From assembly GCF_000384375.1 (NCBI RefSeq), contig NZ_ARVX01000001.1:682001-746000 (forward strand): a stretch of DNA of 64,000 nucleotides, written 5' to 3'. This DNA is from Methylotenera versatilis 79. Lineage in GTDB: Bacteria > Pseudomonadota > Gammaproteobacteria > Burkholderiales > Methylophilaceae. Below, one piece after another: positions 13,669 through 22,825 of the stretch (position 1 is its first letter; the number at the start of each line of letters is the position of its first letter). A model generated the notes under the pieces. The model did not search any database, was not told the DNA's origin, and worked only from the letters and a program-made list of their open reading frames with translations. A program made the position numbers and the translations under genes.

Positions 13669-14970
13669 ATGACCATAAAACCCACCAAAGCCACCATCAC
13701 TTTTGATAATGGTGCAGCGCCAATTGAATTACCGATGTTATCAGGCACGCTAGGCAACGATGTGATTGATATTCGTAGCCTTGGCAAACATGGCGTATTT
13801 ACCTATGACCCTGGTTTTATGTCCACCGCATCGTGCCATTCAGATATCACTTTTATTGATGGCGAAAAAGGTCTTTTATATTATCGCGGCTATCCCATTG
13901 AGCAACTTGCCGAAAACTGTAATTTTTTAGAAGTCTCATATTTGTTGATTAATGGCGAACTGCCAAATACGACGCAAAAAGAAGCGTTTACCAAAACCAT
14001 TAACTCTCACACCATGTTGCATGATCAACTAAACAATGTGTTTAGAGGTTTTAGGCGCGATGCGCACCCGATGGCAGTAATGGTTGGGGTTGTTGGTTCT
14101 ATGTCGGCATTTTATTTCAACGATATGAGCGTGTATGACTTTGCCCATCGCCAAGCGTCTGCACTGCGCTTATTGGCTAAAGTGCCAACCATCGCAGCGT
14201 GGAGCTATAAATATAATATTGGCCAACCATTTACTTATCCGCAAAATCATCTGAATTATGCTGAAAATTTTATGCATATGATGTTTGCAACGCCATGCGA
14301 AACCTACACACCAAACCCTATTTTGGCGGATGCTTTTGAAAAAATCCTTATTTTGCATGCAGACCATGAACAAAATGCATCCACTTCCACCGTACGTTTA
14401 GCTGGCTCAAGCGGCGCCAACCCTTATGCTTGTATTGCCGCTGGCATCGCCTCTTTATGGGGTCCTGCACATGGCGGCGCTAACGAAGCCACACTTAAAA
14501 TGTTAGAAGAAATTGGCGATGTTTCGCGCATTGGCGAATTTATCAAACGCGCTAAAGACAAGTCTGATAGCTTCCGCTTAATGGGTTTTGGTCATCGCGT
14601 TTATAGAAGCATGGATCCGCGCGCCGTCATCATGCAACGCACCTGTCATCAAGTATTAAAAGAGCTGGGCTTAAATGACGACCCAATGTTTAAACTTGCT
14701 ATAGCCTTAGAAAAAATCGCCCTTGAAGACGAATATTTCGTCAGTCGCAAACTATATCCAAACGTCGATTTTTACAGCGGCATTGTGTTACGCGCCATGG
14801 GAATTCCTAATAGCATGTTCACCGCCATCTTCGCCCTAGCCCGCACAGCTGGCTGGATAGCGCAATGGTCTGAGATGAACGCCGACCCAGACCACAAAAT
14901 TGGGCGCCCAAGACAATTGTATACAGGCGAGAACAGACGTGAGTTTGTACCGCTTGATAAAAGAGTTTAA
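13669..14970 (+). CDS. gltA: Citrate synthase (type II, hexameric class)
   Basis: Citrate synthase condenses acetyl-CoA and oxaloacetate. The 433-residue protein has the Gram-negative type II layout with a small N-terminal beta domain (1-60). The catalytic triad is H268 (GPAHGG), H309 (GFGHRVYR) and D367 (NVDFYSG), and HADHEQNAS is the other substrate segment. In obligate methylotrophs of this family the TCA cycle is commonly incomplete and GltA then feeds glutamate synthesis; that is family knowledge, not visible here. It stands alone, preceded by a weak GG-N10-GC motif (13584-13597) and followed by a bidirectional terminator. Confidence 0.97.
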   Translation: MTIKPTKATITFDNGAAPIELPMLSGTLGNDVIDIRSLGKHGVFTYDPGFMSTASCHSDITFIDGEKGLLYYRGYPIEQLAENCNFLEVSYLLINGELPNTTQKEAFTKTINSHTMLHDQLNNVFRGFRRDAHPMAVMVGVVGSMSAFYFNDMSVYDFAHRQASALRLLAKVPTIAAWSYKYNIGQPFTYPQNHLNYAENFMHMMFATPCETYTPNPILADAFEKILILHADHEQNASTSTVRLAGSSGANPYACIAAGIASLWGPAHGGANEATLKMLEEIGDVSRIGEFIKRAKDKSDSFRLMGFGHRVYRSMDPRAVIMQRTCHQVLKELGLNDDPMFKLAIALEKIALEDEYFVSRKLYPNVDFYSGIVLRAMGIPNSMFTAIFALARTAGWIAQWSEMNADPDHKIGRPRQLYTGENRREFVPLDKRV

Positions 14971-14987
14971 AAATTAGCACCTAAATT

Positions 14988-15022
14988 ATTCTGTAAGCTG
15001 TCTTTACTCAGGCTTACAGAAT
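14988..15022. terminator. Bidirectional terminator between gltA and the SGNH hydrolase
   Basis: An 11-bp perfect inverted repeat (ATTCTGTAAGC / GCTTACAGAAT) with a 13-base loop lies between the two convergent genes. AT-rich tracts on both sides make it usable in both directions. Confidence 0.75.
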
Positions 15023-15023
15023 A

Positions 15024-15659
15024 TTAATTTTTAACCTGAAAACCTAAATCTGTTAACGCTTGATGCATTTTATTCCCCACTTCTGCATAGCCAGCCGCAT
15101 TAGGATGTACTTGGTCAGCTTTCAAGCTTCTATCTGACAATACGTCTGAAAATATAGCTTTAATTAATGGCGTAGCGGTCTCTTTAGCAATCAATGCATA
15201 CATCGGATGGTCGGTTAACTTGCCCATCACGGCTCTTAAAGCATTAATTTCTGGAATTGCTACTAAAATCGTTTTAATGTTTTGTGCTTTGGCTAATGAC
15301 AAAATAGCCTTTAAGTTTGCTTCTGTTTCGCTTTGCGGTAGTTGATGCAACAAGTCGTTACCACCCAGTTCAACTATTAATAATTGCGGTTGATATTCTG
15401 TTAATAAAACCGGAAGCCGCTCTAAACCAGCTGCCGATGTATCGCCAGCAACGCCTGCGTTAATGATTGTCCAACCGGTTTTTTTAGCCAATAAAGTAGG
15501 ATAATCTTCGCCCTCTTTTGCGCCAGTTCCATAACTCAAACTATCACCCAAAACAAGTACTGTTGCGCCTTTGGGTATTGCTGCGTATTTTTCTTGCTTG
15601 TTACAAGCAGTGACTAAAGCAATGAATAAAATGCACAGAATAACAAAATATTTTTTCAC
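15024..15659 (-). CDS. Lipoprotein SGNH/GDSL hydrolase (TesA/arylesterase-like)
   Basis: The protein belongs to the SGNH hydrolase family of esterases, lysophospholipases and thioesterases. The 211 residues begin with a signal peptide ending in a lipobox-like LVTAC (C19), so it is probably a lipoprotein and not a soluble periplasmic enzyme like E. coli TesA. Catalytic blocks are intact: GDSLS with nucleophile S40, the oxyanion glycine in NAGVAGDTS, GGND with N101, and DQVHP with D182 and H185. The substrate cannot be read from the sequence. It is monocistronic, lies after the erpA terminator and is convergent with gltA. Confidence 0.88.
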   Translation of the reverse strand: MKKYFVILCILFIALVTACNKQEKYAAIPKGATVLVLGDSLSYGTGAKEGEDYPTLLAKKTGWTIINAGVAGDTSAAGLERLPVLLTEYQPQLLIVELGGNDLLHQLPQSETEANLKAILSLAKAQNIKTILVAIPEINALRAVMGKLTDHPMYALIAKETATPLIKAIFSDVLSDRSLKADQVHPNAAGYAEVGNKMHQALTDLGFQVKN

Positions 15660-15684
15660 GAAACGTCAGCCTTTAACACAAAAA

Positions 15685-15702
15685 GCCAAGCAAAAGCTTG
15701 GC
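15685..15702 (-). terminator. erpA terminator
   Basis: GCCAAGC, a TTTT loop and GCTTGGC are followed on the minus strand by TTTTTGTG. This is a clean intrinsic terminator 42 bases after erpA and just before the hydrolase start. Confidence 0.85.
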
Positions 15703-15743
15703 CTTTATTCTTTATGACACATCAACAATTAATATGAAAAATA

Positions 15744-16109
15744 CTAAACAGAGAATGATGAACCGCAACCACAAGTAGAAGTCGCTTGTGGATTGCGAAT
15801 CACAAATTGTGAGCCTTGTAGGCTATCTTGATAATCAATCTCTGCTCCCATTAAGTATTGCAGGCTCATCGGGTCAATTAACAAAGTAACGCTGTCTTTT
15901 TGCACTTGGGTATCGTCGTCGTTTACTTCTTCTTCAAAAGTAAAGCCGTACTGAAAGCCCGAGCAACCGCCGCCACTGACAAAAACGCGCAATTTCAAAT
16001 CGGGGCTGCCTTCTTCCTCAATTAATTCTTTCACTTTTTTGGCAGCATTATCAGTAAATACCAACGGTGTTGGCATTTCTACATCAGCTAAATCGGTCAC
16101 TGCATTCAT
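15744..16109 (-). CDS. erpA: Iron-sulfur cluster insertion protein ErpA
   Basis: ErpA is an A-type carrier that delivers Fe-S clusters to target enzymes. The 121-residue protein has the three conserved cysteines C49 (GGGCSGF), C113 and C115 (STCGCGSS). The [15 protein letters not shown] segment and GSQFVIRNP are typical of the family. I chose the ATG at 16107-16109 because AGGAG lies just upstream; an in-frame upstream start at 16130 would include that site in the coding region. It is monocistronic with its own terminator. Its place between anmK/gltA and argC is a common betaproteobacterial neighbourhood. Confidence 0.95.
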   Translation of the reverse strand: MNAVTDLADVEMPTPLVFTDNAAKKVKELIEEEGSPDLKLRVFVSGGGCSGFQYGFTFEEEVNDDDTQVQKDSVTLLIDPMSLQYLMGAEIDYQDSLQGSQFVIRNPQATSTCGCGSSFSV

Positions 16110-16168
16110 ATTTTGCTCCTTAAACTTCACAATACTGCTTGGCTTAAGATTAAGCCGTTATGTTTTCT

Positions 16169-16196
16169 ATTATATGTCAATCGCTATAGAACACAA
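16169..16196 (-). promoter_or_regulatory. Candidate erpA promoter
   Basis: On the minus strand TTGTGT (16191-16196), a 16-base spacer and TATAAT (16169-16174) lie about 60 bases upstream of erpA. A small inverted repeat, GGCTTA/TAAGCC at 16141-16156, would be at the 5' end of the transcript. Confidence 0.45.
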
Positions 16197-16309
16197 TTGG
16201 GGATTAATGTTCCGTTTTACAAGTGATTAACTATTTAATTTATAAGTCTTATTTTGCAAGATTTGTTTAATTAAGACTTAATTTATAGTGTTAGCCACAA
16301 CCAGACAAT

Positions 16310-16699
16310 TTAAAGTACTTCGTCTGCTACACCATCACCTAAATAAACCAATTTACCTTCTATTACCGCGCCAGTGTGCATTTCTAGCGATTTGTAATAC
16401 AAATCGCCTGTAATACGTGCTTTGGTTTGCAGCTCAATAAACTGACTCGCTCTCACTGGGCCAATCACTTTGCCATTCAGTACGATTTTTGCAGCACTCA
16501 CTGCGCCTTCTATTCTGCCATGCTCACTCACGATAATAGTGCTGGGCGTGTCGCTTTGTTCGCTGACGTTGCCACGAATCACACCATCTACACGCAAACC
16601 ACCGCTAAAATGCAAATCGCCTTCAATACGTGTATCAGCACCCACTAGCGTATCGATACGGTTATCAATCTTATTGGCTTTCTTAAAAAACATGCTCAT
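16310..16699 (-). CDS. Bactofilin (polymer-forming cytoskeletal protein)
   Basis: Bactofilins polymerise without nucleotide into filaments that organise cell-wall enzymes and cell shape. The 129-residue protein is a right-handed beta-helix with repeated short strands (VGADTRIEGDLHFSGGLRVDG; GRIEGAVSAAKIVLNGKVIG; ARITGDLYYKSLEM; AVIEGKLVYLGD) and short polar tails. Length is typical. The ATG at 16697-16699 follows a GGGG six bases upstream. Many proteobacterial bactofilins sit beside an M23 peptidase; here the neighbour is a coiled-coil membrane protein (16784-17155) read just before it, and the M23 gene is 4 kb away. Confidence 0.9.
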   Translation of the reverse strand: MSMFFKKANKIDNRIDTLVGADTRIEGDLHFSGGLRVDGVIRGNVSEQSDTPSTIIVSEHGRIEGAVSAAKIVLNGKVIGPVRASQFIELQTKARITGDLYYKSLEMHTGAVIEGKLVYLGDGVADEVL

Positions 16700-16783
16700 T
16701 CCCCGCTGCTAAAGGCTTATCCATTACTAAATCTATGATCAAAATAGTCTAAAATATAACGACATCATCAAATCAGCCATCGA

Positions 16784-17155
16784 CTATTTTGAGCTTTTAC
16801 CTTTCAGCATATTTTTGTAAAAGAATAAATCTTCTTTGATTTTAATGCTCTCATCTTGAACGCTTGCAAGCTCTTTGGCAAGGTTATTATTGGTTGCCAG
16901 CTCTATTTGCAACTCACGCTGCGCGCCAACCAGCTTAGTTTGCAGCACTCTATTTTCCAACGCAATCTGTTCAGATTTTTGGCGAATGCTTTGATTTTCT
17001 CCGCCCTGAAAAATCCAGTAAGCCGAACCAAACCCCAAAGTAACAAATAATATGGCTAATAGGGTTTGGAAATACCACGGACGCTTTGAACGTACCGCCA
17101 CTTGTTTAGCAGTTAACCCAAAATGGCGGCGAATTTTACGGCGGACTGGCTTCAT
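16784..17155 (-). CDS. Small membrane protein with coiled coil, function unknown
   Basis: I do not recognise a defined function. The 123-residue protein has a basic N-terminus (1-25), one membrane helix (about 28-50) and a long coiled coil (about 55-115) with regular Leu/Ile/Ala heptads, ending in KGKSSK. The layout resembles FtsL/FtsB-like or tethering proteins with the coil in the periplasm, and similar proteins are found beside argC in other betaproteobacteria. It starts 10 bases after argC ends and is 84 bases before the bactofilin on the same strand. A role together with the bactofilin filament is conceivable but is inference. Confidence 0.75.
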   Translation of the reverse strand: MKPVRRKIRRHFGLTAKQVAVRSKRPWYFQTLLAILFVTLGFGSAYWIFQGGENQSIRQKSEQIALENRVLQTKLVGAQRELQIELATNNNLAKELASVQDESIKIKEDLFFYKNMLKGKSSK

Positions 17156-17165
17156 AAGCTTTTAA

Positions 17166-18221
17166 TTAAGGCAACAGCGGCACAACTTGCAAACCGCTAC
17201 TTTCATTCAAGCCAAACATAATATTCATATTTTGCACAGCTTGTCCTGCAGCACCTTTAACCAAATTATCTTGCACCACAACAATGGTTAAGTAGCCCGT
17301 ATCTGCTTGTTGATGCAAAGCAATACGCAACTGATTAGCGCCGCGCACTGAGCGTGTTTCTGGCAAGCTACCCGCTGGCATCACATCAACAAATACTTCA
17401 TCGGCATAGCGTTTTTCATAAACTGCTTGCAGGTCTATTTGTTTAGCAGAGTCAGTCAATTTGACATAAAGCGTTGAAAGCATGCCACGTATCATAGGAA
17501 TCAAGTGCGGGACAAAAATGAAATCTATTTTTTTGCCCGCAGCCAATTGCGTCATCTGCGCATGAATTTCTGGATGGTGCCTATGTCCCGCCACGCCATA
17601 CGCCCTCATATTGTCACTTGATTCCGCAAACAAAGTCGACACTTCTGCTTTTCTACCCGCGCCTGACACACCCGATTTAGCATCGGCAATAATCGGTGCT
17701 GAAAAATCAATTAAGCCAAGCTCTAGCAGTGGCGCCAACCCTAACAAGACAGTTGTGGGGTAGCAACCTGGATTACCAATCACTTTAGCCGATTTAATGT
17801 TTTCACGATAAAGCTCTGGAATCCCATAAACGGCTTCATCCAAAATATCTGGGCAGCTGTGCGGCATTTTGTACCATTTCTCAAAAACAGCAGTATCTTG
17901 CAATCTAAAATCGGCGGCTAAATCGATTACTTTCACACCCGCTTTCAGCAAAGCTTGCGCTTGACTCATTGCCACACCATGCGGTGTTGCAAAAAATACG
18001 ACATCACAACTAGTTAAGTCGGCCGTTGTAGGATCAGAAAAAGCTAAATCAACAAATCCACGCAAGCTAGGAAACATATCTGCCACTGGTAAACCTGCTT
18101 CACCACGCGAAGTGATTGCTGTTATTTGTGCATGCGGATGAATAGCTAAAAGACGCAGTAACTCTACGCCCGTATAGCCAGTGCCACCCACAATACCAAT
18201 TTTTAACTTTTGATTTGCCAT
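17166..18221 (-). CDS. argC: N-acetyl-gamma-glutamyl-phosphate reductase
   Basis: ArgC reduces N-acetylglutamyl phosphate to the semialdehyde in arginine synthesis. The 351-residue protein has the N-terminal NADP motif [14 protein letters not shown] (12-25), the catalytic cysteine C153 in GNPGCYPT, and HRHHPE of the substrate site. Length fits the long (type 1) ArgC. I chose the ATG at 18219-18221; a TTG 15 bases upstream is also open, and neither has a strong ribosome site. It follows the rpsI terminator, and argH of the same pathway is at 41654. Confidence 0.95.
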   Translation of the reverse strand: MANQKLKIGIVGGTGYTGVELLRLLAIHPHAQITAITSRGEAGLPVADMFPSLRGFVDLAFSDPTTADLTSCDVVFFATPHGVAMSQAQALLKAGVKVIDLAADFRLQDTAVFEKWYKMPHSCPDILDEAVYGIPELYRENIKSAKVIGNPGCYPTTVLLGLAPLLELGLIDFSAPIIADAKSGVSGAGRKAEVSTLFAESSDNMRAYGVAGHRHHPEIHAQMTQLAAGKKIDFIFVPHLIPMIRGMLSTLYVKLTDSAKQIDLQAVYEKRYADEVFVDVMPAGSLPETRSVRGANQLRIALHQQADTGYLTIVVVQDNLVKGAAGQAVQNMNIMFGLNESSGLQVVPLLP

Positions 18222-18266
18222 ATGCGTTACGACCAAAATGATAATCTAAAAACCTAAACCTTAAAT

Positions 18267-18294
18267 GAAAAAGGCCGCTAACGCGACCTTTTTT
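18267..18294 (-). terminator. rplM-rpsI operon terminator
   Basis: AAGGTCGC, a GTTA-containing loop and GCGGCCTTTTT form a hairpin with an A-tract before and a T-run after on the minus strand, 23 bases past the rpsI stop. Confidence 0.75.
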
Positions 18295-18316
18295 AACTTC
18301 ATGACGCTTAAATAAA

Positions 18317-18709
18317 TTAGCGTTTAGAGAATTGTTTACGACGACGCGCTTTACGGAAGCCCACTTTTTTACGCTCAACTTCACGTGCATCACGTGTTAC
18401 GAAACCAGCGTGTGACAATGCACTTTTCAAAGCTGCATCATAGTCAATCAACGCACGTGTAATGCCATGACGCACTGCACCTGCTTGACCAGATTCACCA
18501 CCACCAATAACGTTAACCATAATATCGAAACTGGTTAAGTTGTTCGTTAACTCTAATGGTTGACGTAAAATCATACGCGCTGTTACGCGTGAAAAGTACT
18601 CATCAACAGGTTTATCGTTTACAACGATATTACCTTTACCCGATTTTATGAATACGCGCGCTACTGAACTTTTGCGGCGGCCTGTACCATAATTGTATTT
18701 ACCAATCAT
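18317..18709 (-). CDS. rpsI: Ribosomal protein S9
   Basis: S9 binds the 30S head, and its C-terminal tail reaches the P-site tRNA. The 130-residue protein starts with [14 protein letters not shown] and ends with the family-defining basic tail [28 protein letters not shown] is the conserved central part. It follows rplM by 25 bases and shares its promoter and terminator. Confidence 0.98.
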   Translation of the reverse strand: MIGKYNYGTGRRKSSVARVFIKSGKGNIVVNDKPVDEYFSRVTARMILRQPLELTNNLTSFDIMVNVIGGGESGQAGAVRHGITRALIDYDAALKSALSHAGFVTRDAREVERKKVGFRKARRRKQFSKR

Positions 18710-18734
18710 CTTATTTACCCTGTCTCTTAAACTA

Positions 18735-19178
18735 TTAAATAGTCAATGCTTTTGGTTGTTGTGCAGCATGTTCATGCTTATCGCCAGCATAAACTTTCAT
18801 TTTTTTAATCATTGCATAGCCTAAAGGGCCTTTTGGCAACATACCTTTTACCGCTTTTTCTAAAGCACGACCTGGAAAACGGTCTTGCATTTTAGAGAAA
18901 GTAGTAGTGCTAATGCCGCCTGGATAACCAGAGTGACTATGGTATTGTTTGTCAGTCGCTTTTGCGCCTGTCACTTTAATTTTGTCAGCATTAATCACTA
19001 CAATGTAATCACCCGTATCAACGTGTGGTGTGTAGATGGTTTTATGCTTACCACGTAAGCGGTGCGCTACAGCACTTGCCAGGCGACCTAACACTAAATC
19101 GGTTGCGTCAATCACAAACCAATCGTGTTGTACTTCGTGCGATTTTGCAGAAAATGTTTTTCCAGAAAAAATATTCAT
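18735..19178 (-). CDS. rplM: Ribosomal protein L13
   Basis: L13 is an early assembly protein of the 50S subunit. The 147-residue protein contains [18 protein letters not shown], the [20 protein letters not shown] block, [10 protein letters not shown] and the C-terminal HAAQQPK. It is about five residues longer at the N-terminus than E. coli L13. It is the first gene of the rplM-rpsI operon and has a strong promoter at 19253-19282. Confidence 0.98.
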   Translation of the reverse strand: MNIFSGKTFSAKSHEVQHDWFVIDATDLVLGRLASAVAHRLRGKHKTIYTPHVDTGDYIVVINADKIKVTGAKATDKQYHSHSGYPGGISTTTFSKMQDRFPGRALEKAVKGMLPKGPLGYAMIKKMKVYAGDKHEHAAQQPKALTI

Positions 19179-19252
19179 CGTATAACTACCTAATTAAGCC
19201 GGTTCAGTATTAAGCCGTATACTTTCTACAGCTTATAAAATCAAGAGGGCGG

Positions 19253-19282
19253 ATTATATGCTTTTGCTTATCCGCTTGTCAA
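19253..19282 (-). promoter_or_regulatory. rplM-rpsI promoter
   Basis: On the minus strand TTGACA (19277-19282), an 18-base spacer and TATAAT (19253-19258) are both perfect hexamers, followed by CCGCCC. The start point would be about 65 bases before rplM. Confidence 0.8.
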
Positions 19283-19339
19283 TTACAAAAAATGATTAAT
19301 TACTCTATTTTTACAGTTAATACTGAATATAGAATTTTT

Positions 19340-19362
19340 GGATATTGCTTGGTCGAATATCC
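19340..19362. repeat. Inverted repeat upstream of the fimV sigma-54 promoter
   Basis: GGATATT and AATATCC form a perfect 7-bp inverted repeat with a nine-base spacer, centred about 42 bases upstream of the -24 element at 19393. It may be a binding site for an activator; the distance is shorter than usual for enhancer-binding proteins. Confidence 0.5.
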
Positions 19363-19390
19363 ACAGCGATATCAAATGCATATATTTGAG

Positions 19391-19406
19391 TTGGCACACA
19401 GATTGC
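19391..19406 (+). promoter_or_regulatory. Sigma-54 (RpoN) promoter candidate for the fimV-like gene
   Basis: TTGGCAC (19391-19397) and TTGC (19403-19406) place GG and GC exactly ten bases apart, and the sequence matches the -24/-12 consensus TTGGCAC-N5-TTGC at every position. Transcription would start near 19418, about 33 bases before the ATG at 19451. Confidence 0.8.
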
Positions 19407-19450
19407 TTACCCAAATACATGAACGATAGTCTGAAGAACAGGTAATCATT

Positions 19451-21355
19451 ATGCAAACCAATTATATATTAAAAGAAGCCGTTATGACGGCACTTGCCAT
19501 TCTAAGCATTGGCCTGCACAGCCAGGCTTTTGCTGTTGGCTTGGGCGAGATTGAGGTGAGATCGCATATCGGTCAGCCGCTGCAAGCCAGAATTAACGTG
19601 CAAGGCATTGGTGAGCTTAAGGACAAAGCCTGTTTTAGGATTGGCGGCGATTCTGACGGCATTAACGCGATTAATCATGCCAATTTAAAGCTCACTAATA
19701 TTAAAGGTGATGAAGGTGTTTTAACGATTTCTACTACTGAGGCGATTAGTGAGCCAATTGTCAGCTTGTCGGTTATTGCAGAATGTGATTCTAATTTTCG
19801 TCGCGATTACGTGTTGTTAATTGACCCGCTTTTAACCACTGAAATTAATCAAACAAGTGATGAAGAAACAATCAGCTCTGTCGAAAATATCGACAATATT
19901 GCAAAAAAACCTGCGCTAGCCGTCGCGCAAACGACCAGAATAAATAATAGTAATAAAAAAAATACCGGCAAAAAACAATCTGCTGATAAACAAATTATTG
20001 CCAATAAAAATACCTCTAACGAGAATACTGTATTGAGCGTTGATTATGGCGCGCAAAAAACAGTTAACAATAATGATGGTGCAAATTCAAATACCAGCAG
20101 TGCTGCCATTAAAAAAACGCCAAAAGAATCCAAACCTCGTTTGAGTATTTCTGGTGGCGATGTATTTAATAATGCCAACAGCATCGGCTTACGTTTAGAT
20201 AAACAATTACATTTTTCTGCAGAAACAGCGCCGGAAGCACTTGCCAGCAACATTGCGGTTGAAGATGAAGCAACTGTATTGAGCAATCGCCTTGCACATT
20301 TAGAGCAACAAATTACCACCTTGCAACAACGCAACAATGTGTTGGAAGCCGAAAAAAAATTAACCACACAACCTACTCAACAAAACACGCAAAAATCAAA
20401 AATAGCTAAATCTAACTTTGGTGATAACTTTAATTTCGCTTGGTGGCCATATTTGGCTGGTGCTGGCTTGCTTATAGCTAGCTATTTTTCGGCAGATTTT
20501 TGGCGCCGTCGTCGCCAATCGCAACAATTAGATAACGCTGAGGATGTATGGGACGTTTTAGACGCAAACTCAAATAATGTAGGTTATTACAAAGAGCTTG
20601 ATTTTAATGACACACTTTTTGAAAGCAAACCAGTTGCAGATGCAGCGACTAAAGCAGAAGATGCATTAGTCGCTGACGATTTTGAGGCAACTCAAACCAT
20701 TTCAGTACCTTTTCAAATTGAAGAAGAACTTTTTGAAAACAACATTTTGGATCATGCTGATGTATTTTTGTCTCATGGTCGCACCAGCTTAGCGATCCAA
20801 TTATTGCAAAATCATTTGCAGGATTATCCAAAACAATCTGTCACTATCTGGTTATTTTTGTTGGATTTATTGGCCAAAGAAAATTTACAGGCGGTTTACG
20901 AGCAAACTACGCTGGAATGTAAAGAGCATTTCAATATCCGCATTGCCGCATTTACTAATGACGAAGCCAGCCCAAAACAAAAATTAGAAGATTTTCCACG
21001 CTTAACTGCCGGTTTAGAGCAAGCATGGGGAACGCCTGCCGCCTTAGTTTACTTGGATGACTTAATCTACAACAGTCGCTTAGAAAACCGCGTTGGATTT
21101 GAAAAAAGCGTATTAGAAGAGTTGGTTTTATTAAGAAGCATTGCCCAAAGCAATGTTAACAAAGCAGATGTAATTCAATTGGATGAGAAAAAAATGGCGA
21201 TTAAAGAACTGAAAGAAGCAAAATTAGCGGCAACTAAAGCAAATAAATTACAGAAACTGGAAGAGTTAACCTTGGTTGCAGCAGCAAAAAATGATTCCAA
21301 ATCACTTGAAATACCTGAGGAAATGTTTGAATTCAACTTGGTTGATTATAAATAG
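19451..21355 (+). CDS. FimV/TspA-like membrane protein
   Basis: FimV-type proteins organise the cell pole, peptidoglycan and type IV pili. The 634-residue protein has a signal peptide ending near HSQAFA and the FimV N-terminal domain (VGLGEIEVRSHIGQPLQARI; about 30-140). An Asn/Lys-rich low-complexity region (about 150-230) and a short coiled coil (about 275-305) come next. One membrane helix follows (WWPYLAGAGLLIASYF; about 330-348) and then an acidic cytoplasmic part. The C-terminal helical domain (about 434-575; IWLFLLDLL, LEDFPRLTAGLEQAWG) is also present in the protein at 40078-41634. A LysM domain, usual in FimV, is not evident. It is a single gene behind a sigma-54 promoter candidate, convergent with ubiA. 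Confidence 0.85.
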   Translation: MQTNYILKEAVMTALAILSIGLHSQAFAVGLGEIEVRSHIGQPLQARINVQGIGELKDKACFRIGGDSDGINAINHANLKLTNIKGDEGVLTISTTEAISEPIVSLSVIAECDSNFRRDYVLLIDPLLTTEINQTSDEETISSVENIDNIAKKPALAVAQTTRINNSNKKNTGKKQSADKQIIANKNTSNENTVLSVDYGAQKTVNNNDGANSNTSSAAIKKTPKESKPRLSISGGDVFNNANSIGLRLDKQLHFSAETAPEALASNIAVEDEATVLSNRLAHLEQQITTLQQRNNVLEAEKKLTTQPTQQNTQKSKIAKSNFGDNFNFAWWPYLAGAGLLIASYFSADFWRRRRQSQQLDNAEDVWDVLDANSNNVGYYKELDFNDTLFESKPVADAATKAEDALVADDFEATQTISVPFQIEEELFENNILDHADVFLSHGRTSLAIQLLQNHLQDYPKQSVTIWLFLLDLLAKENLQAVYEQTTLECKEHFNIRIAAFTNDEASPKQKLEDFPRLTAGLEQAWGTPAALVYLDDLIYNSRLENRVGFEKSVLEELVLLRSIAQSNVNKADVIQLDEKKMAIKELKEAKLAATKANKLQKLEELTLVAAAKNDSKSLEIPEEMFEFNLVDYK

Positions 21356-21390
21356 CTTTCAATTTGAGTTGGTTGGATTTTGGTGACGAA

Positions 21391-22284
21391 TTAAGCTGAA
21401 AATTTGAAATAATACTCAGCGACAAGCCCAGCGAAAATCGCTAATCCAATCCAGTTATTGTATAAAAACGCTTTAAAACAATCAGTTTTAAAGCGTTTTT
21501 GTATTAATTTATATTCCCAAAGCGTTAGCAATAATGCGACAACAAGGCCAGCATAATAATATTGCCCATAACCCATTAACTGACCAATATAAGCCAATAA
21601 TCCCAACATGACGGCATAACATGCCATCACTGCAATCACATCATATTTACCAAAAAATATGGCAGAAGACTTTATGCCGATTTTCAAATCGTCATCGCGA
21701 TCAACCATCGCATATTGCGTGTCGTAAGCAATCGCCCAAAATACATTTGCTGTTAATAAAAGCCAAGCTAATGGAGGAATGTAATCATTCACTGCGGCAA
21801 ATGCCATGGGAATACCAAAGCCGAATGCCACACCCAAATAAGCCTGCGGAATAGCTAAAAAACGTTTGGTATAAGGATAGGTTGCGGCTAAAAACAAGGC
21901 AGCGAAAGACAATAAAATGGTGGTTTTATTAAACAATAACACCAAACAAAACGCCAACAAACTCAAACCTGCCGCCAATAAATAAGCTTCTTTTACACTT
22001 ACTTCACCTGTTGCCAGCGGTCGATTTTTAGTGCGTTCGACTAAACCATCATATTTGCGATCAGCAATGTCATTTAGCACACAACCAGCGCTACGCATTA
22101 ACACGGTTCCTGTCACAAAAATCAGCACAGTAATCCAATCTGGTTTACCACGACTGGCTATCCATAGCGCCCAGAGCGTTGGCCATAACAATAATAGAAT
22201 GCCAATCGGCTTATCCAGGCGCATTAAACGCTCATAAGCATCTAATTTTTGGATGAATATTTTTGTATTGTTGGCTGAATTCAT
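21391..22284 (-). CDS. ubiA: 4-hydroxybenzoate octaprenyltransferase
   Basis: UbiA prenylates 4-hydroxybenzoate in ubiquinone synthesis and is an integral membrane protein. The 297-residue protein has the two Asp-rich motifs, NDIADRKYD (first) and DRDDDLKIGIKS (second), within eight to nine hydrophobic helices. I chose the ATG at 22282-22284, which overlaps the ubiC stop as ATGA and gives translational coupling; a longer open frame upstream lies inside ubiC. It is the last gene of the gmk-rpoZ-spoT-recG-ubiC-ubiA row. Confidence 0.96.
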   Translation of the reverse strand: MNSANNTKIFIQKLDAYERLMRLDKPIGILLLLWPTLWALWIASRGKPDWITVLIFVTGTVLMRSAGCVLNDIADRKYDGLVERTKNRPLATGEVSVKEAYLLAAGLSLLAFCLVLLFNKTTILLSFAALFLAATYPYTKRFLAIPQAYLGVAFGFGIPMAFAAVNDYIPPLAWLLLTANVFWAIAYDTQYAMVDRDDDLKIGIKSSAIFFGKYDVIAVMACYAVMLGLLAYIGQLMGYGQYYYAGLVVALLLTLWEYKLIQKRFKTDCFKAFLYNNWIGLAIFAGLVAEYYFKFSA

Positions 22285-22820
22285 TTTAAAAGATTGGGCA
22301 AAAACACTTCGGTAACCAAAATAGTAGCGCAATTCAACCGAAAAACCGAACGTCGCGCCCACAAATAAGCAGGTTTCTCGCTTAAATGCTGCGCTGCTTT
22401 TTGGTACAAAACCTGATGAGGGGAAAGTTTTTTATAACTAAGCGGCGCACGTTTTACTTTAGGGTTAGCAAATAATGCAGCGCCTAAAGGCTTATTACCC
22501 AGCTTACCAAGCCCATTCCATGAGCCGCGCAAACTTGATCTTGGTAATACGCTATGCGCAAATACAACGGGTTGGCCGCCACCAAGCAATAGCACCTCGC
22601 GTATTAAAGCCGTATTGTGTGCAGGTATATGTAATAAATTGGTCTCATCCACAATCGCCTTGGCGAATTTCAACGCAACAGGTCGCACTTTAAAATCCGG
22701 GTAACGTCGCCGCAGGCTTGAAGTTAGTGAACCATGGTCAATTAACCATGGTTTTAATTGTCCAGGCAATATTGGTTTGTTTAGCCAATTAACCTTCCCT
22801 GAAGCAAATTTTACTAACAT
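22281..22820 (-). CDS. ubiC: Chorismate pyruvate-lyase
   Basis: UbiC splits chorismate into pyruvate and 4-hydroxybenzoate, the substrate of UbiA encoded next. The ~179-residue protein has LIDHGSLTSSLRRR, the core LIREVLLLGGGQPVVFAHSV, a GKLGNKPLGAALF segment and the C-terminal RRSVFRLN with TEVFLP. Length is close to the E. coli enzyme. I prefer the ATG at 22818-22820; a TTG at 22827-22829 that overlaps the recG stop is an alternative start. It is coupled to ubiA by a 4-base overlap. Confidence 0.92.
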   Translation of the reverse strand: MLVKFASGKVNWLNKPILPGQLKPWLIDHGSLTSSLRRRYPDFKVRPVALKFAKAIVDETNLLHIPAHNTALIREVLLLGGGQPVVFAHSVLPRSSLRGSWNGLGKLGNKPLGAALFANPKVKRAPLSYKKLSPHQVLYQKAAQHLSEKPAYLWARRSVFRLNCATILVTEVFLPNLLK

Positions 22821-22825
22821 TTGAT

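Noticed and set aside
19025-19213. Short plus-strand frame over the start of rplM
   Set aside because: It is antisense to a ribosomal protein gene and contains no protein motif.
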